Assembly (NCBI GenBank): GCA_037974335.1
Contig: CM075760.1
Span: 36,527,609-36,591,608 of the forward strand
Origin: Prionace glauca
Lineage: Eukaryota; Chordata; Chondrichthyes; Carcharhiniformes; Carcharhinidae
Reading direction: 5' to 3'
Length of the DNA stretch: 64,000 bases
Shown here: piece by piece, positions 57,600 to 64,000 of the stretch
How positions within the stretch are numbered: position 1 is the stretch's first letter
Layout: the number at the start of each line of letters is the position of its first letter
Program-made: the position numbers and the translations under genes
Notes under the pieces: generated by a model
Told to the model about the DNA's origin: nothing
Database searches by the model: none
What the model saw: only the letters and a program-made list of their open reading frames with translations

Positions 57600-57765
57600 T
57601 AACAGTCACTCGAAGCCACGTTTCAGACCGGAAAACAAACCCAACAATGATTCTCTCTTCTCCGGCTCCACATTGGAGACAGGGACAGATTTTAACCCGC
57701 ACTCTCCAATCACCCCCTAACAGCAGAAAGGCGCGACTGCAGATGCACCTGTACATTTCGTTAAA
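57600..57765 (+). repeat. Direct repeat unit A of a diverged pair
   Basis: CGAAGCCACGTTTCAGACCG, AACAAACCCAACAATGATTC, CTCCGGCTCCACATTGGAGA and CGCACTCTCCAATCACC recur in diverged form at 58405-58545, about 0.8 kb to the right. Confidence 0.7.
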
Positions 57766-58252
57766 CTCAAAGTGAGGATTTGTCGTTGACAATTAACTCA
57801 GCAGAGTATTTTACACTGCATGTTACATTCCCCCATCCATCTAAAGTTCTCTGCTCATTCAAACGCGACATTATTCACTGACGCCCATTTCCAGCTCCGA
57901 CAGTTCAGAAAGCTTCTCTCAAACCCACACATTCCGGATCTTCCTTTCCTTGCTGGAGCATGCGCGCCGCTGACCAACATTGATTGCCCATCCCCAGTTG
58001 AGGGACAACCACTTTGCTGTGGCTCTGGAGTCGTATGTACGCCAGACCGTCTCACAACAGATTTCCTTCCCTGAAGGACATAAGTGAATCATGATTCTTT
58101 CCTCAACAATAGACAGCATTTTCATGATCATCAATCGATTCCTAATCCAATCGTTTTGTTGTTTTTAAATTCCACCAGCGCCCTGGTGATCCCCGGATTA
58201 CGGGCTGGTCAAGGGATTCGACCACTGGACGATCTTCTCACCAAAAAACGTG
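57766..58252. other. Unassigned stretch between repeat unit A and tRNA-Ile
   Basis: No gene recognised. A CCTGGTGATCCCCGGATTACG piece near 58180 is not assigned. Confidence 0.3.
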
Positions 58253-58347
58253 TGCTCCACGTGAGAGTCGAACTCACAACCTCAGCATAGCCGGCTGGCT
58301 GCACTGCTGTATAAGTACCGCGCGCTAACCGATTGCGCCACTGGAGA
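58253..58347 (-). tRNA. tRNA-Ile: tRNA-Ile(TAT) with intron
   Basis: The reverse strand reads CTCCAGTGGCGCAATCGG, TTAGCGCGCGGTACTTATAC (anticodon TAT), an intron of about 20 bases (CAGCAGTGCAGCC and on), then TGCTGAGGTTGTGAGTTCGA and GTGGAGC. The body and intron position match vertebrate tRNA-Ile(TAT). The outermost acceptor pair (T against C) and the seventh pair (G against G) do not match, so function is likely but not certain. Confidence 0.8.
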
Positions 58348-58404
58348 AGGGCGCTTTGCTTATTTTTGTCACATTATTAAAGGCTACAGCAGCGTCACCT
58401 CCAT

Positions 58405-58545
58405 TAATACCCGTTATTCGAGGCCTCATTTCTGACCGGGGAACAAACCCATCAAAGATTCTGCTTTCCCCGGCTCCACAGTGAGAAGCAGCAGGATTAT
58501 ATCCCGCAGTCTCCAATCGCCAGCAGAAAGCGGAGACTGCAGCTT
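58405..58545 (+). repeat. Direct repeat unit B
   Basis: TCGAGGCCTCATTTCTGACC, GAACAAACCCATCAAAGATT, CCCGGCTCCACAGTGAG and CGCAGTCTCCAATCGCC mirror unit A at 57.6 kb. It adjoins the tRNA-Ile gene. Confidence 0.7.
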
Positions 58546-58549
58546 CAAT

Positions 58550-59270
58550 CAGAGGGTTACTGCCCATTCCTGGGACGCAAGGTCCAACCCCGTTCAAACC
58601 TCCCCATACACCGAACACAAGCTCAGCAAAACGCAGATAGATTATATCCGGCTCACTGAACCTTCGAGTAGCATTTACCCAAGATCCGAGTGATTCTCAA
58701 ACACAATTCACACCAACTTTCCACAACTTTTCAGTGATAAATTGCCCCATTTGGTTGAAAAGCTGAGTGTTGTGAATCTGGAAATCAGCACCATGGGATT
58801 TGTGTTATCCTGTGACTTGTTTCCCACTGTTCGCCCTTAGATTTGCAACTCCATTTGTGTTGTTTCTTGAAGCGAAACTTATGTCAAAGTGAGGAGAAGA
58901 AATCAAGGGAAAAAATAAATCTTGGAACAAATCCTGAGGGAAATGGATCATAATATTCGGATGGAGGTGTAGCTGCGAATGGTGTTATTGAAGATTGAGT
59001 GGAAAATATTGGATCGCTGGGCTCCTGGTGGTCGGTTCCCTTCCCTCCCGTTGAATTCTTCCCTGTGGTAAGAGACATGGATTCATTTTACCAGCCCGTT
59101 CATAGGAGAAAGGGAATAACCAACACACTACAGCAGTGCTGCGGGATCAACGGAACTAAAGAGACTTGTATAGAATTGTAAACAGTGCGGTCATGCTGCA
59201 GTTCTCGAACAGGTTTTGCAGAAATAGAATTGTGGTTATTGACATACTAATTTAGAAGATATTTAACTAT
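58550..59270. other. Intergenic between tRNA genes
   Basis: No supported gene or repeat. Confidence 0.35.
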
Positions 59271-59274
59271 CGCA

Positions 59275-59348
59275 GTCTCTGTGGTGCAATTGGTTAGCGC
59301 GTTCGGCTGTTAACTGAAAGGTTGGTGGTTCGATCCCACCCAGGGACG
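59275..59348 (+). tRNA. tRNA-Asn: tRNA-Asn(GTT)
   Basis: Acceptor stem GTCTCTG/CAGGGAC pairs fully (one G-T wobble), the D arm is TGGTGCAATTGGTTAGCGC, the anticodon loop is CTGTTAA (GTT), and the T arm GGTGGTTCGATCCCACC is intact. Length 74. It matches the vertebrate tRNA-Asn at almost every position. Confidence 0.95.
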
Positions 59349-59555
59349 GAATTTTACTATCTTTTTACCATCAGCATTCAGAGGCAAACAGTTGCGGTTT
59401 GTCAATGGATCTGTGGGCGTCAAAAAAATAAAGCTCTCAATTGTTACTGTTGTCTAATGTTACCAACATTATTTAATGACGAACGGCTTCAAACATATTA
59501 CATATAACATTATATACATGCTTCCATTATGCCATTAAACTTAAAAACTACAACC
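59349..59555. other. Spacer after tRNA-Asn
   Basis: A TTTTACTATCTTTTTACC stretch just downstream could serve as a Pol III terminator. Nothing else is seen. Confidence 0.4.
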
Positions 59556-59559
59556 GAAA

Positions 59560-60005
59560 CATGAACTTGTGACTGAGCATTTGTTCCTGTTCCATATCCC
59601 TATTTCCATTCATTCCTGGATAGATCATAAATCTATCTAACCCAAACTGAAATGTGTTCAATGATGGAGCATCTCTAACCCTCTGGAGTTGAGAATTCCT
59701 AAGATTCACGAGCCTTTGAGTGAAACAATTTCTCCTCATCGCAATTCTCAATAATCAACGCCTTATCCTGAGATCCTGTTTTAGATTCCCGGATCAGGAG
59801 AAGTAATGTTTCAGCTTTTAAATGCTGTCTATTCTTTCTCGTTAAACTGTTGAGATTTTCCAGCGTTTTCTGCTTTTGATTCAGATTCCAGCGTTGTCAG
59901 ATTTTATTCTGTCTAAAATGCGGGGATCCGAACTGCACACACTATTCCAAATGTGGTCTCAACAAAACCCTGAATTACTGTAGCAAGGCTTCAAACACTT
60001 CAAAA
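59560..60005 (-). mobile_element. Old CR1-like LINE fragment
   Basis: Reverse strand shows RRNCFTQRLVNLRNSQLQRV with APSLNTF, the C-terminus of a CR1 ORF2, and further upstream a GTGTGCAGTTCGGATCCCCG block. A fragment of another repeat (TTGAGATTTTCCAGCGTTTT) sits inside at 59.85-59.91 kb. Many changes. Confidence 0.7.
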
Positions 60006-60009
60006 CTAA

Positions 60010-60150
60010 ACTTCGTGCTCTCGGCTGGAAGGAGACTCGTAGACACTCAGGGTAGAATAGGTGTAGGAGGATGCGGCGGCGCCGGCTCGTTGGGCCGAAG
60101 GGCCTGTTTCCCGTGCTGGGTTGTTCTTTGTTCTTTGTTCTTTGAGAGGG
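60010..60150 (+). mobile_element. CR1-type 3' UTR fragment with TTCTTTG repeats
   Basis: GCGGCGGCGCCGGCTCGTTG, GGCCGAAGGGCCTGTTTCCC and three TTCTTTG units. It is the + strand counterpart of the fragment at 53.44 kb. Confidence 0.78.
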
Positions 60151-60755
60151 TGACAGTGGAAAATTCGCACAGTGTACATTCCTGCCATCAGTAACTCGAT
60201 CAGGAAGATGAGATATCTCTGTCTCTTTGTACTGTCATCTCTAAACTCCATCTCCTCTCAATGCCGTGTGTCATACATTGGATTTCCCTGCTTTCCAGGT
60301 AAAGTTCGTGTTCACCAACTGTCTGTGTCTGTATCAAGCAGCGAATTCACCCGGGGAGCTGAACGGCCAGAAGGAGCTGGAAGAGAGGCAGCAACAAAAT
60401 CAGGAAGAGAAGCGACATGATATAGTTTGGTAAATGACTTGTGCCACTTGCCCTCCGTGTTGAACGTCTGCCTTGTGTTACCTTGTAAGTTCCACAGAAG
60501 CCACAGTGATAAGTTTGATGTGTTTTGGAAATTGAAGGTGTCACCTGAGTAGCTTGCGGGACTATTTCACCTCACTGTCAATTTCATGTTCCAGCTAAGA
60601 GGCTTCACTGCTTTCATTGGCTGAAGCACTCACTTGTGTGTGGTATAAACATGACAATTTGAAGGGTAAATTTGCATTTGGTGAATAAAAAAATCCGAAA
60701 TAAAATAAAAAGCAGGTGATTCGTGGATAAATTATTATTTTAAAAAGGCTGGGTT
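60151..60755. other. Unassigned stretch with a leader-like open frame
   Basis: An ATG at 60208 opens MRYLCLFVLSSLNSISSQC and a TTTCCAGGTAAAG donor-like site follows near 60298, but no second exon or family match is seen. Confidence 0.25.
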
Positions 60756-60759
60756 AACT

Positions 60760-60831
60760 TCCCTGGTGGTCTAGTGGTTAGGATTCGGCGTTTTCACCGC
60801 CGTGGCCCGGGTTCGATTCCCGGTCAGGGAA
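60760..60831 (+). tRNA. tRNA-Glu: tRNA-Glu(TTC)
   Basis: TCCCTGG pairs with TCAGGGA (one G-T wobble). D arm TGGTCTAGTGGTTAGGATTC, anticodon loop TTTTCAC (anticodon TTC), T arm CCCGGGTTCGATTCCCGG. Length 72 with discriminator A. It is almost identical to the vertebrate tRNA-Glu. Confidence 0.95.
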
Positions 60832-61427
60832 TGTAGATTTATTGCGGTACAACAATCCTGCGTTACTTCCAGTTCTGTCGGAATCAGTACCAGGGAAATT
60901 TTCTCTTTCGTGTCTGAATTGGAAATGTCATGTGAAGAACAAAACAAAAGAGAGCGATCGGCTGCAAAGAGCTCATGATACAAAATGCCGATGCGGGTTA
61001 AAATCTGGCTATTAATGGGGTAAATTTTATTGTTTCTACTGACACAAATATCTCTCTGATCTGGGTCCAAATCTCGGGCTCAATGACAAGAAAAAGTTTA
61101 ATTGAATTAAGCAGTGCACTCTCCCAACGCCAGTGAAGTGGGGCCAGTTTTCACTCAGAAACAGTAGCTGCGAGATTAACAGCGCGGGATGGAGAAAGAT
61201 TCAGTTTGAGCGGTGACGCTGCCCGAGAATGGACAGTGAGAGTTCACCCAGAAAAGCAGCAAAGTTCAAAAACAATGGCGCCCACTGTGGGGCTGGAACC
61301 CATGGTCCATTAACTGTGATCAGATAATGTTGATCAGCAGAATTTCCACAAGATGGATTATCATAGGCTGATACCAACACTGCACTTTGAATTCAGTGAG
61401 CTGCAGTAACATTGAACGCAGTAGAAA
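60832..61427. other. Intergenic; tRNA-like trace near 61.28 kb
   Basis: GGCGCCCACTGTGGGGCTGG with AACCCATGGTCCATTAACTG resembles, in reverse, the 3' half of a tRNA, but no 5' half is found. No other feature. Confidence 0.35.
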
Positions 61428-62690
61428 GGGCGGCACAGTGATTAACACTGATGCCTCACAGCGCCAGGGACACAGGTTAAATTTCTCTCGTCACTGTCTG
61501 TGTGAAGCTTGCACGTTCTCACCGTGTCTGCGTGGGTTTCTTCCGGGTGCTCCGGTTTCTTTTCGAAAGACCTGTGGTTTAAGAACATAAGAACATAAGA
61601 AATAGGAGCAGGAGTAGGCCATCTGGCCCTTCGAGCCTGCCCCGCCATTCAATAAGATCATGGCTGATCTGTCGTGACTCAGCTCCACCTTCCCGCCCTC
61701 TCCCCATAACCCTTAATCCCTTCTCTTATCAAAAACCCATCAACCCGTTTCTTAAAAATATTTAGCGAGGCAGCCTCCACCACTTCAACGGGCAGAGAAT
61801 TCCAAAGATTCACCACCCTTTGAGTGAAGAAGTTCCTCCTCAACTCTGTTCTAAACCGCCCCCCCTTTATCTTGAGGCTGTGCCCCCTAGTCCTACTGTC
61901 TTTTTTGAGCGGGAACAGTCTCTCCACCTCTATCCTATCCATCCCATTCATCATCTTATACGTCTCAATGAGATCTCCCCTCATTCTTCTAAACTCTAAC
62001 GAGTACAAGCCTAGTTTATTCAGCCTCTCCTCATAGCTCAATCCCCTCAACTCCGGTATCAGCCGAGTAAACCTCCTCTGCACTCCCTCCAGGGCCAAAA
62101 CATCCTTGCGCAGGTGCGGCGCCCAAAACTGCACACAGTACTCCAGCTGCGGCCTCACCAATGCCCTATACAGCTGCAGCAAGACCTCCCTACTTTTATA
62201 TTCAATCCCCTTCGCTATGAAGGCCAGCATCCCATTCGCCTTCCTGACCACCTGCTGCACCTGCAAGCTGGGTTTTTGCGACTCATGCACAAGGACCCCG
62301 AGGTCCCTCTGCACCGTCGCCTGCTGCAGTTTTTCGCCCCGTAAGTAATAGTCCTTCCTACCATTCCTCCTACCAAAGTGGACCACCTCACACTTGCCAA
62401 CATTAAATTCCATTTGCCATTTCCTGGCCCATTCGCCCAGCCTATCTAGATCCTTCTGCAGACTCTCCACACCCTCCGCACAATTTGCCTTTCCCCCAAT
62501 CTTGGTGTCATCAGCAAATTTCGACACCCTGTTTAGCCATGCTGAATTGACCCTAGTGCTGGCGGGATTAGCGGGGTAAATCTATTGGTTTACGGGAATC
62601 GGACGTGGGTGGGAATATTGTTGGCGTGGATTCAACGGGCCAAACGGCCTTCTTTTATACTGTCGAGATTCTATGAGAATATATCATTCT
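61428..62690 (+). repeat. SINE split by a CR1 insertion
   Basis: The 5' part (61428-61580) runs from GGGCGGCACAGTGATTAACA to the TTCCGGGTGCTCCGGTTTC body. The 3' part (62532-62690) resumes with AGCCATGCTGAATTGACCC and ends at CAACGGGCCAAACGGCC and TTCTATGAGAA. The CR1 copy between them is younger than the SINE. Confidence 0.88.
61581..62531 (-). mobile_element. CR1-type LINE, young 5'-truncated copy 3
   Basis: Reverse-strand open frame begins inside the catalytic FADDT (SKFADDTKIGGKANC) and runs uninterrupted through the ORF2 C-terminus (NSLPVEVVEAASLNIFKKRV) to its stop, then the 3' UTR and TTATGTTC tandem tail. It is nearly identical to copies 1 and 2. A shared GTTTA at both borders may be a short target-site duplication, though CR1 elements often lack one. 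Confidence 0.93.
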
Positions 62691-63065
62691 TCATTTTGAC
62701 TGAAGGAGACAAAAAGGACAGTGCAAATATAAATTGCTGTGGGTAATTGTCGGGATTGTGGAGTGGGACAGATCTTTCTTTCTGCTGTTGAAACTGGCAC
62801 CAATATCACTCATGTTTTCGATCAGAAAATAATTCCAACTCCACTTAACTTGTTTGCTATAGGAAAACAATATACCTTCATTCCCTGACCTGGAATTGTA
62901 TCACTGCTGTGAAAGTGCCGAACCCCAACCAGCAGATCTCCAGGGAAACTGCCTGCAAGAATTTTAATCTAATCTGTCCATGCTAAATTGGCGTTTTATT
63001 TCTACTTCAGCATTTTCTTTTTATGTACCAGGGACAAATCTGTCTGACAAATGCTTCTCGGTATA
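62691..63065. other. Intergenic, no gene seen
   Basis: No supported feature. Confidence 0.35.
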
Positions 63066-63069
63066 AACA

Positions 63070-63600
63070 AGTGTACTGCGGATGCTGGAATCTGGAACAA
63101 GAATGCTCGAAAATCTCAACAGATCTGAAAAAACCCGTGAAGAGAGAATGGAAGTAATGTTCAAAGTCTGGATGACTCTTCGTCAGAGCTGAAGACCAAG
63201 ACATTTGGAAGAGATTTATACTGTAATGGTGAGGGATATGGGTGTTGGGTGGGTGGCAAACTTATCACATATAAATACAAAAACAAAGGGAATGTAAATG
63301 GTAGTGATCATGGCTAAGAAGAGTGTTGCTGGCTGCCAATTAAGAGATCAGAATGTGGAAATGGCAGGGCAAAGGAAATGTAGGAGATGGACCGAGCGGG
63401 GTGGAGGGGGAGGGGGAGGGACGACAAGTTGGAAAATGAGATTTTAAATAATGCAAAAATGAAAGTTAATATATATATAGAAGACATAAAACGACAAAAA
63501 GTAAATAAATAAGATAGAATGAAATAAAACAAAATAAATGAAATTGGGATGAAGATGGAGGAGAGGAGATGATCTGAAGTTGTTAAACTCAATGATTAGT
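63070..63600 (-). repeat. Long copy of the CAGACCTGCTGAG repeat family
   Basis: CTGCGGATGCTGGAATCTGG, AAAATCTCAACAGATCTG, GATGACTCTTCGTCAGAGCT are the 3' end in reverse. The copy then continues through purine-rich sequence (GGGGTGGAGGGGGAGGGGGA) to an AT-rich start, ending about 110 bases before the V exon. Confidence 0.7.
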
Positions 63601-63707
63601 CTTGAACGCAGTAAGTGTCGAATTGGGAGATCCACTAATTGGGATAACCACTAATAGTCACATTTCACTTCAGTTGATCATTTCACTTTTTAAAATGTGT
63701 ATTCCAG

Positions 63708-63989
63708 ATCTCAGCGGGAATCCTCACTCACACCGCCAGAGGGAAAATATGTCACTTCAAGCTGCTCCTTTACCGCCGACGCTGATTATTTATTCTGGTA
63801 CCGTCAGTACCCAGGCAGACAGCCTGAGTTTGCCGTCCGCCGGGACCCAAGCGACAGTTATGAATTCAAGGCCGATTTCGCTCGGACCCGGTTTTCAGAT
63901 AGAGTCCAGCAGTCAGACAGGTTGTACCGACTGACAATCTCGGAGCTGCGGTTGTCTGACACCGCGGTCTATTACTGTGCACAGAGTCT
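63708..63989 (+). CDS. T-cell-receptor alpha/delta-type V exon
   Basis: Read in frame from 63709 it encodes SQRESSLTPPEGKYVTSSCS (first Cys), ADADYLFWYRQYPGRQPEF (core Trp), then FKADFARTRFSDRV and RLYRLTISELRLSDTAVYYC (second Cys) and AQS before the heptamer. WYRQYPG followed by the K-A-D-F framework 3 and D-T-A-V-Y-Y-C is the pattern of TCR alpha and delta V domains rather than Ig heavy V. No stops in this frame. The nearest acceptor (ATTCCAG before 63708) would give phase 2 instead of the usual phase 1, and no leader exon was found upstream, so the 5' part may be altered or the true acceptor elsewhere. Same strand as the IgM cluster. Confidence 0.82.
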
Positions 63990-63996
63990 CACAGTG
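63990..63996 (+). other. Recombination heptamer of the TCR V exon (cut by window edge)
   Basis: A perfect CACAGTG directly follows the V coding end. Only four further bases are in the window, so spacer length and nonamer cannot be read. Confidence 0.8.
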
Positions 63997-64000
63997 ATGA

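Noticed and set aside
60208-60420. Signal-peptide-like open frame with a donor-like site
   Set aside because: No second exon, no V-domain pattern and no family match; the remaining frame is low in complexity.
61268-61345. Possible reverse-strand tRNA
   Set aside because: Only a T-arm-like half is seen; no D arm or pairing acceptor stem could be found.

Overview
The window reads as germline DNA of a cartilaginous fish, most likely a shark. It holds a compact cluster-type IgM heavy-chain locus (V-D-D-J-C in one unit), many tRNA-derived SINEs and CR1-type LINEs, long CA-rich satellites and expanded GPR139-like receptor genes. Coding DNA is sparse: I support one intact two-exon receptor gene, two broken receptor copies, one complete unrearranged IgM cluster, one T-cell-receptor-type V exon cut by the window edge, and three tRNA genes plus two tRNA-like relics.

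Layout. 0.5-5.4 kb: a GPR139-like receptor pseudogene whose intron carries a 5'-truncated CR1 LINE. 5.4-12 kb: intergenic DNA with SINE and LINE pieces, a CA microsatellite and tRNA-Val-like and tRNA-Leu-like relics. 12.2-15.3 kb: an intact GPR139-like receptor (exons 12232-12370 and 14366-15264). 15.3-31.8 kb: purine-rich DNA, a Ty3/gypsy fossil, a second young CR1 copy, an old near-full-length CR1-type LINE, a minisatellite and scattered LINE tails. 32.2-50.1 kb: the IgM cluster on the + strand, in the order leader, VH, D1, D2, JH, an 8 kb repeat-laden intron, CH1, CH2, CH3, CH4 with secretory tail, TM1, TM2. 50.6-51.0 kb: a third, truncated GPR139-like copy facing the IgM 3' end. 53.4-57 kb: a second LINE family with an inserted SINE and an internal duplication. 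58-61 kb: tRNA-Ile(TAT), tRNA-Asn(GTT) and tRNA-Glu(TTC). 61.4-62.7 kb: a SINE split by a third young CR1 copy. 63.7-64 kb: a TCR alpha/delta-type V exon with its RSS heptamer, in the same orientation as the IgM cluster.

How the parts work together. The recombination signals of the IgM cluster have spacers V-23, 12-D1-22, 12-D2-12 and 23-J. Under the 12/23 rule this enforces V to D1 to D2 to J within one cluster. A conserved donor inside CH4 and two poly(A) regions provide the secreted/membrane choice. The feature most worth following is the linkage, within 14 kb and in the same orientation, of a complete IgM cluster and a TCR alpha/delta-type V exon, which bears on the Ig-V/TCR-delta hybrid receptors known in elasmobranchs. 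The rest is ordinary repeat-rich intergenic DNA.
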